The position numbers were made by a program, and so were the translations under genes. Positions 18,225 to 29,015 of a stretch of DNA of 64,000 nt are shown piece by piece (within the stretch, counting starts at the first letter, position 1; each line of letters starts with the position of its first letter). The stretch is from Rudaea sp. 3F27F6 (GTDB lineage: Bacteria > Pseudomonadota > Gammaproteobacteria > Xanthomonadales > Rhodanobacteraceae), in the NCBI RefSeq assembly GCF_005503555.1, contig NZ_SCNG01000009.1, positions 1 to 64,000 on the forward strand, written 5' to 3'. The notes under the pieces are model-generated. The model was not told where the DNA came from, did not search any database, and saw only the letters and a list, made by a program, of their open reading frames with translations.

Positions 18225-20086
18225 GGTGCCGGCGGCGCTTTCGATTCGGCCGGCTTCGGCGCGAAGGAATCGATCAGCAGATCGATATAGTTTTCCTTGG
18301 CGGTGCCGCGATCGATGCGCTCGAGGGTGATGCCGTCCATGATCTGTTTCCAGTCGTCGGGCTTCGGTCCGACCCAGCGCGACTGATCGCCGGCGAGCAC
18401 GATGCTCGCCTGCTGATTGCCGAAGTAGACGTCGACCTCGCTGCGCCGGTCGCTGCGCGCGTGGGCGACGAAATGGGCCGGCTGCGGCGGCATGCTCAGG
18501 AACGTGCCCTGACCCGCGCTGCGGCAGGCGCGATCGCCGATCAACTCGTCGATCGACGGGGTAACGTCGACCTGCTGGAACTTGCCGGCGACGGCGCCTC
18601 GGGCGATCGGCAACTGTGTTGCGACGACGAACGGCGTGCGCGCGAGCGCGCTGTCGCCGAAGTGGCGGAACTCGGCGGCGGATAGCGGCGTCATGCTGCG
18701 GTGGTCGCCGGAGATCATCAGCACGCCGTTGCGAAAGAAGTCGCGCTTGGCGAGTTCGTCGTAGAGCATGCCGATCTGCTTGTCGGCGTAAGTGAACGCG
18801 CCCGCCTCGTCGAAGCTCTCGTTCTCCGGATTGACGAACGGCGGATGAGTCGACACGGTCAGCATAAAAGCGAGCCACGGCGTGGAATCGTTTTGCCGGG
18901 CATCGAGCCATTGCAGGAAGCGCTGATACAGCGCCTTGTCTTCGGCAGCCTTGAAGTGGCGGCGTTTCCAACCGTTGTAGAACGGCTGCTCGGCGCCCTC
19001 CCAGGAATCGAAGCCGAGTTCCTTGAGCCACTTCGACTTGTTCAGAAATCCAAGGTCGCCCGTGGTGAAGAAATGCGCGGTGTAGCCGTGCGCATGCACG
19101 ATTTCGGGCAGCGCGCCCTTGGGGCTCTCGAAACCGGAGAACGCCTCCGCGCTCTCGTAACGGCCGAGAATCGGGATCGGTGGCTTGCCCGTGATCAGCG
19201 CGATGAGGCCGCCGTCGGTGGTGAAGCCGTTCGCGATGAAATCGGGAAAGTACGCATTCTCGCGCGCAATCGCGTCGAGATGCGGGGTGTAGTCGTTGAC
19301 TTGACCGAACAGCTTGCTGTGATAAGTCGACAGCGATTCGACCGCGATGACGATGATGTTCGGACGCAGCGCGCGGCCTGCCTCGCAGACCGGGGCGAGC
19401 GGTTTGTATTCCTTGCGCAGCGCTTCGGTGTAAGCCGCGCTGTAACGGCGGTCGACACTGTCCTCGAGATTCGCCACAATGAAGTTCTGCAGCAGCGGAA
19501 AATTGATGTACTTCATCGTCATCGGCTGCCACAGCCCGACGAGAAAGAACGCCGCCGCCGCAACGAAACAGGCGAGGGCGAGCTGCGGCCGGCGCGGGCG
19601 CGGCAGGATAGCGACGATGAGAATAAGCAGTCCCGCGACCATGCCGATCGCCATCCACTTGCCCGTGTTCGAGGCGATCAGCACGTTGCCGAATCTGCCG
19701 ATCGCATCGAGCTCCTTGCCGAATTTGACGATGTCGAGCAGATAGAGGTGTTGGACCAGGGTCTTGAGTAGGATCGCGTCCACCGCGTAGGCAAGCAGGA
19801 GCAGGGCGCTCAGCAGCACCCATGGCAGTTGCAACAGATAACGCGCGCTCAACAGGGACAACCCGGTTAACGCCAGCAGCAGGGCGAGAATGCTCGCGTC
19901 CTGCTGGATCGCCGTCGCGCCCATGCACCAAGGGCAATCGGCGAGGCCGGTGGTGATGCCGACGAGGACGAAGCCGCGCAGAGCGAACAGCACGAGCAGG
20001 AGGGCAATCATTAGCGCCGCGCCGATCAGGCCGTGGCGTCGTGAATCTTTCGCGGTAGTGAAGCGCAGCGGGGAAGTCTTGGGCAT
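18209..20086 (-). CDS. LTA synthase family membrane sulfatase
   Basis: Polytopic protein with an extracytoplasmic sulfatase/alkaline-phosphatase fold, in the family of lipoteichoic acid synthase and phosphoglycerol or phosphoethanolamine transferases. Of 625 residues, about 20-190 hold five membrane helices. The catalytic domain starts near 230 with IIVIAVESLS, continues with the GFTTDGG nucleophile loop and a metal-binding SGDHRSMTPL motif near 445. In Gram-negatives such enzymes usually decorate periplasmic glucans or lipids; the substrate here is unknown. It stands alone, divergent from guaB. Confidence 0.8.
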   Translation of the reverse strand: MPKTSPLRFTTAKDSRRHGLIGAALMIALLLVLFALRGFVLVGITTGLADCPWCMGATAIQQDASILALLLALTGLSLLSARYLLQLPWVLLSALLLLAYAVDAILLKTLVQHLYLLDIVKFGKELDAIGRFGNVLIASNTGKWMAIGMVAGLLILIVAILPRPRRPQLALACFVAAAAFFLVGLWQPMTMKYINFPLLQNFIVANLEDSVDRRYSAAYTEALRKEYKPLAPVCEAGRALRPNIIVIAVESLSTYHSKLFGQVNDYTPHLDAIARENAYFPDFIANGFTTDGGLIALITGKPPIPILGRYESAEAFSGFESPKGALPEIVHAHGYTAHFFTTGDLGFLNKSKWLKELGFDSWEGAEQPFYNGWKRRHFKAAEDKALYQRFLQWLDARQNDSTPWLAFMLTVSTHPPFVNPENESFDEAGAFTYADKQIGMLYDELAKRDFFRNGVLMISGDHRSMTPLSAAEFRHFGDSALARTPFVVATQLPIARGAVAGKFQQVDVTPSIDELIGDRACRSAGQGTFLSMPPQPAHFVAHARSDRRSEVDVYFGNQQASIVLAGDQSRWVGPKPDDWKQIMDGITLERIDRGTAKENYIDLLIDSFAPKPAESKAPPAPSAAH

Positions 20087-20156
20087 CGATTCGCTAATGA
20101 AAGAAGCGCACGGCGTGGAAAACTAAAAACAGCATGCGCGATCGTGGGCAATTCCG

Positions 20157-20162
20157 TATAAT
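20157..20162 (+). promoter_or_regulatory. -10 element of guaB
   Basis: A consensus TATAAT lies 35 bases before the guaB ATG, in the 111-base gap to the divergent sulfatase gene. The -35 position shows no good TTGACA match, so the promoter may depend on an activator or be weak. Confidence 0.5.
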
Positions 20163-20164
20163 AG

Positions 20165-21655
<1,491 letters not shown>

Positions 21656-21677
21656 GACGGCATTTGCATTGAGTTCG

Positions 21678-22058
21678 ATGTCCTCACCCGCTCGCGAGTA
21701 CTTCCGTACGGCGTTCCGGTGGCAGCGCGGTCGGCAGCGCTCGGGATACGACAAGATGCTCCTGCTGCAGTCGCTGTGGCCGTTGCCGTTCGATGTCTAC
21801 GTACTGCGGTTCCCCGAAGGTGCGGAGATTCCGCCGCATACCGACCCGGTGGCGATCGGACGTCACTACCGCTGCAACATCGTGGTGAAACGCGCCAAGG
21901 AAGGCGGTGAATTTGTCTGCAAGGCACCGATTTTCGCCACGAGCCGCATCAAGATTTTCCGCCCCGATGCCTGCGAGCATAGTGTCACGCGCGTCGTGCG
22001 CGGATCGCGATATGTGCTGAGCATCGGCTGGGTTCGCCGGAAACCCGCCAACACCTGA
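21678..22058 (+). CDS. small 2OG-Fe(II) oxygenase-like protein
   Basis: A 126-residue protein between guaB and guaA. It shows the double-stranded beta-helix iron site of 2-oxoglutarate dioxygenases: HTD (His54, Asp56), distal His101 in ACEHSVTRV, and Arg111 ten residues later, where the family binds 2-oxoglutarate. The RFPEGAEIPPHTD segment is typical of prolyl- or aspartyl-hydroxylase-like members. The target is unknown. The ATG at 21678 is chosen; a TTG three codons upstream is possible. The next gene begins 12 bases downstream. Confidence 0.7.
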   Translation: MSSPAREYFRTAFRWQRGRQRSGYDKMLLLQSLWPLPFDVYVLRFPEGAEIPPHTDPVAIGRHYRCNIVVKRAKEGGEFVCKAPIFATSRIKIFRPDACEHSVTRVVRGSRYVLSIGWVRRKPANT

Positions 22059-22070
22059 GCCCGCCAGCGC

Positions 22071-23639
22071 ATGACGACCAATATCCACACCGACAAAATC
22101 CTTATCCTCGACTTCGGCGCGCAGTACACGCAGCTGATTGCACGGCGCATCCGCGAAATCGGCGTCTACTGCGAGATCTGGGCTTGGGACCACGACCCGG
22201 CCGAGATCGCCAAGTTCGGCGCCAAGGGCATCATTCTTTCCGGCGGCCCCGAATCGACGACCCTGGCCGGTGCACCGACGGCGCCGCAGCAAGTATTCGA
22301 TTCCGGCCTGCCCATCCTCGGCATCTGTTACGGCATGCAGACTTTGGCCGCGCAGCTCGGTGGCGCGACCGAAGCGGCCGACGCGCGCGAGTTCGGCCAT
22401 GCGCAGGTCGATGTGATTGCCAAAGACGCGCTGCTCGACGGTCTCAGCGATCATGCGGGCAAGCCCAAGCTCGATGTATGGATGAGCCACGGTGACCATG
22501 TCGCCAAGGCGCCGCCCGGATTCATGATCACGGCGCTGACCGATCGCATCCCGGTCGCGGCGATGGCGAACGAGGCCAAGCGCTGGTACGGCGTCCAGTT
22601 CCATCCCGAAGTGACGCATACCAAGCAGGGTATGGCTCTGCTGCGCCGCTTCGTCGTCGATATCTGTGGCTGCGCAATGCTGTGGACCGCGGCGAACATC
22701 ATCGACGATCAGATCGCGCGCGTGCGCGCACAAGTCGGCAGCGATGAAGTCATCCTTGGCCTCTCCGGCGGCGTCGATTCCTCCGTCGTCGCCGCGCTGC
22801 TGCATCGCGCGATCGGCAAGCAACTGACCTGCGTTTTCGTCGACACCGGCCTGCTGCGCTGGCAGGAAGGCGACCAGGTGATGGCGACCTTCGCCGAGCA
22901 TCTCGGCGTCAAAGTGATCCGCGTCAATGCGGCCGACCGTTACTTCGCCAAACTGAAAGGCGTCAGCGACCCCGAGGCCAAGCGCAAGATCATCGGCAAT
23001 CTCTTCGTCGAGATCTTCGACGAAGAATCGCAAAAGTTGAGCAATGCGAAGTGGCTGGCGCAGGGGACCATCTACCCCGACGTGATCGAATCGGCCGGCA
23101 GCAAGACCGGCAAGGCGCACGTCATCAAGAGCCATCACAACGTCGGCGGTCTGCCTGAAGACATGAAGCTCGGCCTGATCGAGCCGCTGCGCGAACTGTT
23201 CAAAGACGAAGTGCGTCGGCTTGGTGTCGAACTCGGCCTGCCGCGCGAAATGGTCTACCGCCATCCGTTCCCCGGTCCGGGCCTCGGTGTGCGCGTGCTC
23301 GGCGAAGTGAAGCCCGAGTACGTCGAACTGCTTCAGCGCGCCGATGCGATCTTCATCGAAGAACTGCGCAAGGCCGATCTCTACGACCAAGTTAGCCAGG
23401 CCTTCGCCGTCTTCCTCCCGGTCAAGTCGGTCGGCGTCGTCGGCGACGCGCGTGCCTACGAATGGGTCGTCAGCCTGCGCGCCGTAGAAACCATCGACTT
23501 TATGACCGCGCATTGGGCACACCTGCCGTACGATTTTCTCGGCAGAGCTTCCAACCGAATTATCAATGAATTACGCGGTATTTCTCGCGTAGTTTACGAT
23601 ATCAGCGGCAAGCCACCAGCGACGATTGAGTGGGAGTGA
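22071..23639 (+). CDS. guaA: GMP synthase (glutamine-hydrolysing)
   Basis: Aminates XMP to GMP with glutamine and ATP. The 522-residue protein has an N-terminal class I glutamine amidotransferase domain ([10 protein letters not shown] with the nucleophilic Cys, and FHPEVTHT), an ATP pyrophosphatase domain ([14 protein letters not shown]), and the GMP-synthase C-terminal dimer domain ending PPATIEWE. It completes the guanine branch started by guaB. A decayed IS element begins 20 bases after its stop. Confidence 0.97.
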   Translation: MTTNIHTDKILILDFGAQYTQLIARRIREIGVYCEIWAWDHDPAEIAKFGAKGIILSGGPESTTLAGAPTAPQQVFDSGLPILGICYGMQTLAAQLGGATEAADAREFGHAQVDVIAKDALLDGLSDHAGKPKLDVWMSHGDHVAKAPPGFMITALTDRIPVAAMANEAKRWYGVQFHPEVTHTKQGMALLRRFVVDICGCAMLWTAANIIDDQIARVRAQVGSDEVILGLSGGVDSSVVAALLHRAIGKQLTCVFVDTGLLRWQEGDQVMATFAEHLGVKVIRVNAADRYFAKLKGVSDPEAKRKIIGNLFVEIFDEESQKLSNAKWLAQGTIYPDVIESAGSKTGKAHVIKSHHNVGGLPEDMKLGLIEPLRELFKDEVRRLGVELGLPREMVYRHPFPGPGLGVRVLGEVKPEYVELLQRADAIFIEELRKADLYDQVSQAFAVFLPVKSVGVVGDARAYEWVVSLRAVETIDFMTAHWAHLPYDFLGRASNRIINELRGISRVVYDISGKPPATIEWE

Positions 23640-23737
23640 TTCGACGTCTGGCACCGGCTGAGCTGCATCGCCCAAACCGGTCCAATCTGAGAGTGAGTTT
23701 TCCGGCAAGCTAAGCCCCCAAGGGGCAGGAGATTGCC

Positions 23738-23988
23738 GTGAAGAAGAAGCGTTTTGCCGTGGAACAGATCGTGGGGCGGTGGCCGACCTCACACGCCAGG
23801 TGGGGATTTCGGAACAGACCTTTTATCGCTGGAAGCGGCTGTATGGTGGTCTACAGCCCGACCAAGTCCGAAAGCTGAAGCAGTTGCAGGAAGAGAACGC
23901 GCGGCTGAAGAAACTGGTGGCGGAGTTGAGTTTAGACAAGGCCATTCTCCAGGATGTCGCTTCAAAAAAATGGCACGGCCCGCGTTGA
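23738..23988 (+). pseudogene. IS3 orfA, internally deleted and frameshifted
   Basis: The OrfA start KKKRFAVEQIVG is visible from a GTG, but the next segment VADLTRQVGISEQTFYRWKR is in another frame, so part of the helix-turn-helix lead-in has been lost between about 23775 and 23785. The rest continues through the leucine-zipper region (KLKQLQEENARLKKLVAEL). At 23964-23970 there is a run of seven A, the slippery site used for programmed -1 frameshifting into orfB. Confidence 0.75.
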
Positions 23989-24494
23989 AGCGAGTGGCCG
24001 TGGCCTACACGATATCGCACCACGGCATCAACCAACGGCGGGTCTGTCGACTTTTGCGTCAGCATCGCAGCGCGCAAGCTTACGTGTCCTGCAGAGATCC
24101 ACGAACGGCATTACGACGACGAATGCACGAGATCGCCAAGACGCGTGTTCGCTACGGCTAGCGTCGCCTGCAAGTACTGTTGCGCCGCGAGGGTTGGCAG
24201 GCAGGCAAGCATTTGATCTATCGGCTGTACTCTGAGGAGTCGTTGCAACTGCGCAGCAAAACACCTTGCCGTCGGAAGATGGTCGTGGCCAGACGCGAAC
24301 GTTATATCGCCAAGCGACAGAACCAAGCGTGGTCAATGGGCTTCGTCTCGGACCAACTTGTCAACGGACAACGGATACGTGCTTTGACCGTGGTTGATGT
24401 GTTCACGCGAGAGGCGCTCGCCATCACCGTGGGCCGGAGCTTGCGTGCGGATCACGTCGTCGAGGTGTGCAATCGCTTGGTGGCAAAGTCGTAG
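23970..24494 (+). pseudogene. IS3 orfB transposase, inactivated
   Basis: Begins MARPALKRVAVAYT and keeps the HTH_21 region, but a TAG at 24159-24161 replaces the Tyr codon expected in RYG(Y)RRLQVLLRREGW. The first catalytic Asp of the DDE triad appears lost: WSMGFVSDQL where the family has WSMDFV. The frame ends at 24494 after CNRLVAKS, before the second Asp and the Glu. So it has three independent lesions. Confidence 0.8.
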
Positions 24495-24637
24495 CGACTC
24501 AGCAACCGTGCGCCTGTCTGAAGTGTTGGCCGGCCTGACCGATGCAGAGTTGGTGAACTGGCCTGGCAAACTATCAACGGCAGAGCGCCGGCGGCGTCGG
24601 CATATATAGATGCGATGCAGGTGACTGCGCCAGCAAA

Positions 24638-26431
24638 GTGAACAAGAATGAAGAGATTCTCCACATGACTCTCAAACAGGAACTACAGGCGTTCGAGCAG
24701 CAGCTCGACGCGGCCCTAGCCGCGTTGCCGAGTCAGAACTGGGCAAGCTCAAGTGCACTACGAATTGCGTCCGAGCTCTATGAGGTTATGTCATTTCGAA
24801 GTGGTGGCACGGGCGGAGCCGAATATCTTGATCGCGGCTATGCCATTCTCGCGCCACGATTCGTCTCAGGCGAGACAGGTTACCAAGCGGAAATTACCCC
24901 TGAGGCAAATATCAAGCAGCTTTCCGAAGACCTCCTCTTCGCGTCGCACTACTACATGATCCGCGAGTATCTGTACTACTCGTACAACGTACCAGATTCA
25001 ATGTCGTGGACCTTCGATGAGAGGCGTGTAGAGATTAAGTTTGCAGACAGGTCGATTCCTCGCCAGTTCTTTACCGTGCACAATGATCATTTGTTGGGCT
25101 CGATGCACCATTTTCGTGATTTCGAGCATTCCGCCGAGATCATGCGGTTGTTGGAAAATGAGCCTGAAGGCGTGGTAACGGCTAACTTCGAGGCGGCTGA
25201 TCCACTCATGCAGGCCGAAGCCGACCTAAAGCTCGCTGCCTACTTTTCATTGATCGCAGCTGAGAGTCAAATTGATCTGGGAGGCTATAGCTATGAGCAG
25301 TTCTTAAGCGTTTACCGCATGCTCCTTATCAAGGCGCTCTATCACCGCTATTTGGCTCGCGCGCAACACGCGGTTGGCGCGATTTATATGCCTGAAGAAC
25401 AGCTACTTGATGGGATCACAGTCGATCTCGGAATCCCTCCGGACGTAGGGAGGCGCATTCTGAAGGACTTGGTATGCGACCGTGATGCTGCCAGTGACCG
25501 GGTTGATGCAGCTTATTTTTCGCTGATGCGTGAAGGGGAGTTGGATGGCCGAATTGTGATGCGACCTCACCATTTCGCCACCGCCGAGGGATTAGTCAGC
25601 ATGTTGCGTGTAATCGCTCAAAGGCGACCCCGGGCATTTCTCGACCAAGTGAGTAATGAGATAGGTCGTGCCTTTGTCCGGCGTGTCAAGGCCGCGTGGG
25701 AGGCTGAGGGGTTCACGTGCCTGAGTGAGGTGTCGCTTCGCGACTTCGACCCCACACTTCCTGACATCGACCTGTTGGTCATTTCCTGTGAGCCGACCCT
25801 TGGCTATGTCATCTACGTCTGCGAGCTCAAATGTCCGGTGCCACCTCGCTGGGCGAAAGATCAGCTCAAGGCTCTCAACAAGGACAACGTCTCCAAGGCG
25901 TTCCGTCAAGTCGAAGTGCTACAGCGCTTCCTACGCACCGAAGCGGGGATGAGTCTCATTGCGCGCGTGCTACCGAAAGAGGGTCATCCGCACTTCGAGG
26001 GCTTTGTAGTGTTGGTCGACTACTTGATCATCACCTCCGACAATGCCGGCATGTTCTTTGGGGCAGAGACTACCAAAGTGATCAACTTCCGAACGCTTGA
26101 ACGACTGCTTCGCCGATCGGATGGCGACATGGCCTTGATTCAGCATGTGTTGGCCACCTATCCCAAACATGCCGATGAGACGCTCACCAAAACGATGGTT
26201 GAGTTCCAGCTCGGCCCGCTCACGGTAGCCTATGAGGCGGTCACTGCAAGTCCGTTGCTGGAGTTTCCGCAAGGGCACTGGCGTAGCTCCCCTGATCGGC
26301 AAGCAATGATTGACGAGTTCGTCGCTGAGGGCGCCCACCCGTTCGACGTTTTAGAGTCTCGCCCGCCGGATGCAATCGTTGTGAACCATGCCTCGCGAGG
26401 TCTGGTCGGCCAAGAGGTTCAGGAAGATTGA
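24638..26431 (+). CDS. unknown protein with PD-(D/E)XK nuclease-like motif
   Basis: A 597-residue protein I do not recognise. Residues about 336-400 look like a restriction-endonuclease fold: helix VSNEIGRAFVRRVKAAWEAEG, then LPDIDLLVIS (Asp376, Asp378) and, after a short turn, YVIYVCELKC with Glu396 and Lys398, the PD-(D/E)XK pattern. The N-terminal half is helical and rich in Tyr. No membrane helix is seen. Base use is visibly less GC-rich than in neighbouring core genes and it lies beside an IS remnant, which suggests transfer. The start is a GTG; ATG at 24665 is equally plausible. No modification or partner gene is adjacent, so nuclease activity is an inference. Confidence 0.7.
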   Translation: MNKNEEILHMTLKQELQAFEQQLDAALAALPSQNWASSSALRIASELYEVMSFRSGGTGGAEYLDRGYAILAPRFVSGETGYQAEITPEANIKQLSEDLLFASHYYMIREYLYYSYNVPDSMSWTFDERRVEIKFADRSIPRQFFTVHNDHLLGSMHHFRDFEHSAEIMRLLENEPEGVVTANFEAADPLMQAEADLKLAAYFSLIAAESQIDLGGYSYEQFLSVYRMLLIKALYHRYLARAQHAVGAIYMPEEQLLDGITVDLGIPPDVGRRILKDLVCDRDAASDRVDAAYFSLMREGELDGRIVMRPHHFATAEGLVSMLRVIAQRRPRAFLDQVSNEIGRAFVRRVKAAWEAEGFTCLSEVSLRDFDPTLPDIDLLVISCEPTLGYVIYVCELKCPVPPRWAKDQLKALNKDNVSKAFRQVEVLQRFLRTEAGMSLIARVLPKEGHPHFEGFVVLVDYLIITSDNAGMFFGAETTKVINFRTLERLLRRSDGDMALIQHVLATYPKHADETLTKTMVEFQLGPLTVAYEAVTASPLLEFPQGHWRSSPDRQAMIDEFVAEGAHPFDVLESRPPDAIVVNHASRGLVGQEVQED

Positions 26432-26626
26432 GCGAGGGGGGCCGGCTCAATCGGAGTCGTCGTCCTTATCGAAAGTTTGTATATGGCATTTATTATGGTA
26501 TTGCCGTCTGATGTGATTTCTAACATGTTGTTGGTAAAAGAATTTTTCTTTCGTTTATAATAAGTTGGAGTGAAGTCGGTGCCTTTGCGGACTCACGGCA
26601 CCTAGTTCATTTTCAGCCATGTGCGG
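26432..26626. other. AT-rich intergenic gap
   Basis: The 195 bases between the nuclease-like gene and the end of the lipid operon are distinctly AT-rich (for example TCTTTCGTTTATAATAAG at 26549-26566) and contain no gene I can support. It marks the right edge of the accessory island. Confidence 0.5.
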
Positions 26627-27712
26627 CTACCCACGCTGCGCGAAACGGTAGTGCGTGACAAGCCATTCTCGCCCGCCTGAGTAGCCGAACAATTCTGCGC
26701 ATGCCATCCAGAACATGCGCCAGCGCTGAAACCACAGCGCGGCTGCGTCGCCGTAGACGCTTTGCAGAACGGACATGAGTTCGGCTCTGTGCGCGTCCTG
26801 GTTCTGCAGCCAGTGTTCGGCAGTACGCGCGTAATGGCGGCCGTTGATCAGCCAACGTCGTTCAAGAGAGAGATCGCGCTGGAACCAGAGCAACGTGTCC
26901 GCTGCCGGCATCAGGCCGCCGGTGAAGAAATGACGGCCCAACCAATTGTCCGCGCCATCGGTCGCGAACGGGTACATCAACAGACGATGGCAGAAGATGT
27001 GCACGAACAGTTTGCCGCTCGGAACCAGCCAGCTCGCAATGCGCGCGAGCAATATTTCGTAGTTGCGCATGTGTTCGAACATTTCGATCGAAATACAGCG
27101 ATCGAACTGCGCGCGCGGCAATTGCAGTTGATTCACGTCGCAGGTGATCACGCGGATATTGTCGAGTCCGCGTTCCCGGCAGCGCGCCAGGATGAATTCG
27201 CGTTGCGAGTTGGAATTCGATACGGCGGTAATGTGCGAATTCGGGAAATGTTCGCCGAGCCACAAGGTCAGCGAGCCCCAACCGCAGCCGAGTTCGAGTA
27301 TCTCCTGGCCGTCGACCAACTCGGCGCGCTCGGCGTAAAGCGCGAGCATCGCCAGCTCGGCCTCGGCGAGCGTTTCGTCGCCCCCGGCGTAGTAGCAGGC
27401 GGAGTATTTCAGGCGCGGCCCGAGACAGCGGCGAAAGAATTCCGCGGGCAATTCATAGTGCTGACGGTTTGCCGCATCGGTCTCGATCGCGACCGGACTG
27501 TCGCACAAGTTGTCGATTTCACGTTGGAACGCATCGGCAACGGCTTCCTCGCCGGCAGCCGTTTCCTTGGCCAGACGCGTGGCGCAGAGCCGGCGAATTC
27601 CCGCGCGTACGACCACGTCGGGCAGTAGGCCGCGCTCGGCGAGGCCAAGAAACCCGGGCGCTGGCCGATCAACGGGAAGCTCGGAGAGCGGAAGAGTCGT
27701 GTCGCGATTCAT
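26627..27712 (-). CDS. CFA-synthase-like SAM methyltransferase (second paralogue)
   Basis: A 361-residue methyltransferase of the cyclopropane-fatty-acid synthase superfamily, the last gene of the SigK-like lipid operon. It has motif I LELGCGWGSLTLWLGEHFP, the HYELPAEFFRRCLG substrate segment and ISIEMFEHMRNYE. It lacks the usual C-terminal YCEGGF-type block found in the first paralogue, so it may act on a different lipid or methylate without ring closure. The ATG overlaps the DUF1295 stop by 4 bases; the frame is open well upstream but overlaps that gene. Confidence 0.82.
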   Translation of the reverse strand: MNRDTTLPLSELPVDRPAPGFLGLAERGLLPDVVVRAGIRRLCATRLAKETAAGEEAVADAFQREIDNLCDSPVAIETDAANRQHYELPAEFFRRCLGPRLKYSACYYAGGDETLAEAELAMLALYAERAELVDGQEILELGCGWGSLTLWLGEHFPNSHITAVSNSNSQREFILARCRERGLDNIRVITCDVNQLQLPRAQFDRCISIEMFEHMRNYEILLARIASWLVPSGKLFVHIFCHRLLMYPFATDGADNWLGRHFFTGGLMPAADTLLWFQRDLSLERRWLINGRHYARTAEHWLQNQDAHRAELMSVLQSVYGDAAALWFQRWRMFWMACAELFGYSGGREWLVTHYRFAQRG

Positions 27713-28482
27713 CGTCGATTCCGTGGAAACCAAGGGATCAATATCGGCGTCGTGCGTTGATACGCGCGATAGGCGTCTCCGCGCGTGCGCAGTGCCTGTG
27801 CTTCGGTGAACGGAATGCCGCTCAGCCAGCGCAGAAAAACGTACATCACGATCGGCCCGAGCCAGCTCAGCGCTGCGCCACCAGCGAGGGCGACGTAGGT
27901 GAACCAGTGCAGCCATTCGAAGAAATAGTTCGGATGCCGCGAGTAGCGCCAGAGCCCGACCTGACAGACTCGGCCTTTGTTGCTCGCGTTGCTGCGGAAA
28001 CGGGCAAGCTGGCGATCCGCCATCGTCTCGCCGACGACGGCGAGTAGCCAGACCGCTGCCGCGGTCACGAGCCATGGCGCGGACGGTTCGCGTGCGGCAT
28101 TGGCCGCGGACAAGAACGGCACCGCGAACAGCGCGATGAGCAGCGCCTGGAATTGGAAGAACGCGAACCATTTGCGCTGATCGTCGCCCCATAGGGCACG
28201 CAAGCTGGCGTAACGACCGTCTTCCGCTTCCCGGCTCACGCGCCGCCACAGATGCAGAGCCAGGCGCAGTCCCCACAGACCGCCGAACAGCGCAAGCAGC
28301 AGGCGCGGCCATAGCGCGCCACGGCCGAGCACGGCAAGAAGCATCGCCGCGCTGCCTACGCCGCCGGCCCAGATCACATCGACGATGCCGGCATTGCGCG
28401 CGTGACGCTGATGCAGCCACGCGCCAGTCTGCGCCATCGCAGCGAACAGCCAAACCAACAGCAATTGGCCGCCGATGCTCAT
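27709..28482 (-). CDS. DUF1295 membrane protein (steroid 5-alpha-reductase-like)
   Basis: A 257-residue polytopic protein of the DUF1295/3-oxo-5-alpha-steroid-4-dehydrogenase-like family. Several helices lead to the C-terminal signature LWRYSRHPNYFFEWLHWFTY and GDAYRAYQRTTP. The family probably reduces or isomerises lipid double bonds; a member (Rv0446c) sits in the mycobacterial sigK locus. Both ends overlap neighbours by ATGA. Confidence 0.85.
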   Translation of the reverse strand: MSIGGQLLLVWLFAAMAQTGAWLHQRHARNAGIVDVIWAGGVGSAAMLLAVLGRGALWPRLLLALFGGLWGLRLALHLWRRVSREAEDGRYASLRALWGDDQRKWFAFFQFQALLIALFAVPFLSAANAAREPSAPWLVTAAAVWLLAVVGETMADRQLARFRSNASNKGRVCQVGLWRYSRHPNYFFEWLHWFTYVALAGGAALSWLGPIVMYVFLRWLSGIPFTEAQALRTRGDAYRAYQRTTPILIPWFPRNRR

Positions 28483-29015
28483 CGGTGTACTTCCGTTTCC
28501 GCGCTGTGTGCTTGCATCGGCGCACCGGCAAACAGCGTCATCGCACCTGCCCATGCAACGGAGAGTGCAAGCAGCCCCGTCCATCGAGGTTCGCCGAAGG
28601 CAACCGCGCCAAACCCGCGCGCCGCCGCCGAGTAGGCGAGAGGCGCCCCGATCGCGCCAAGCAGAGCTGCCGGCAGCGGGCGATTGCGCAAGAAGGCGAG
28701 CGAGTGATTGACGGTCAACGCGAATGCGGCCCAGATTGCCAATATCCACGCCGGCGCGCCGAGGGCCGGATACGGCGAGGCATAGCGCAGCAACCCGGTC
28801 GCCGCGAGGCTGCCATCGATAACGATGCCGAGGCCGATCGCGAGCAACAGCGTGCGCGCGTCCGCTGAGCGATCGCGTGAGACGAGCATCTGTCCCGCGA
28901 CGAAGAACAAGGCTGCGCCGACCCCCATCCAGGGCCGCGCCGTTGCCGCACCATACACGGCGGCGAACCAAACCAGTTGATAGCCGGCGATGTTTAGCCA
29001 GCGTCCCATGCTCAT
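28479..29015 (-). CDS. DUF2878 membrane protein
   Basis: A 178-residue protein with about five to six membrane helices and the DUF2878 pattern (NIAGYQLVWFAAVYGA, AIGLGIVIDGSLAATGLLRY, LTVNHSLAFLR). Its function is unknown. Members recur in CFA/DUF1365/DUF1295 clusters, so a role in the same lipid pathway is inferred. It overlaps both neighbours by 4 bases. The start at 29015 gives MSMGRW and matches the coupled ATGA; an ATG two codons later is also possible. Confidence 0.8.
   Translation of the reverse strand: MSMGRWLNIAGYQLVWFAAVYGAATARPWMGVGAALFFVAGQMLVSRDRSADARTLLLAIGLGIVIDGSLAATGLLRYASPYPALGAPAWILAIWAAFALTVNHSLAFLRNRPLPAALLGAIGAPLAYSAAARGFGAVAFGEPRWTGLLALSVAWAGAMTLFAGAPMQAHSAETEVHR

Larger units (their letters stand above)
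23659..24494 (+). mobile_element. decayed IS3-family element
   Basis: Remnant of an IS3-type insertion sequence, probably the IS407 group. The left end looks preserved (TGAGCTGCATCGCCC, then the AAACCGGTCCAATCTGAGAG tract typical of these termini, 23659-23693). It carries broken orfA and orfB and lacks the last part of orfB and the right end. The unrelated segment 24495-24637 that follows has no clear gene. Confidence 0.75.

Noticed and set aside
21684-23522. Minus-strand 612-codon frame across guaA
   Set aside because: Shadow of guaA, whose motifs are complete on the plus strand.
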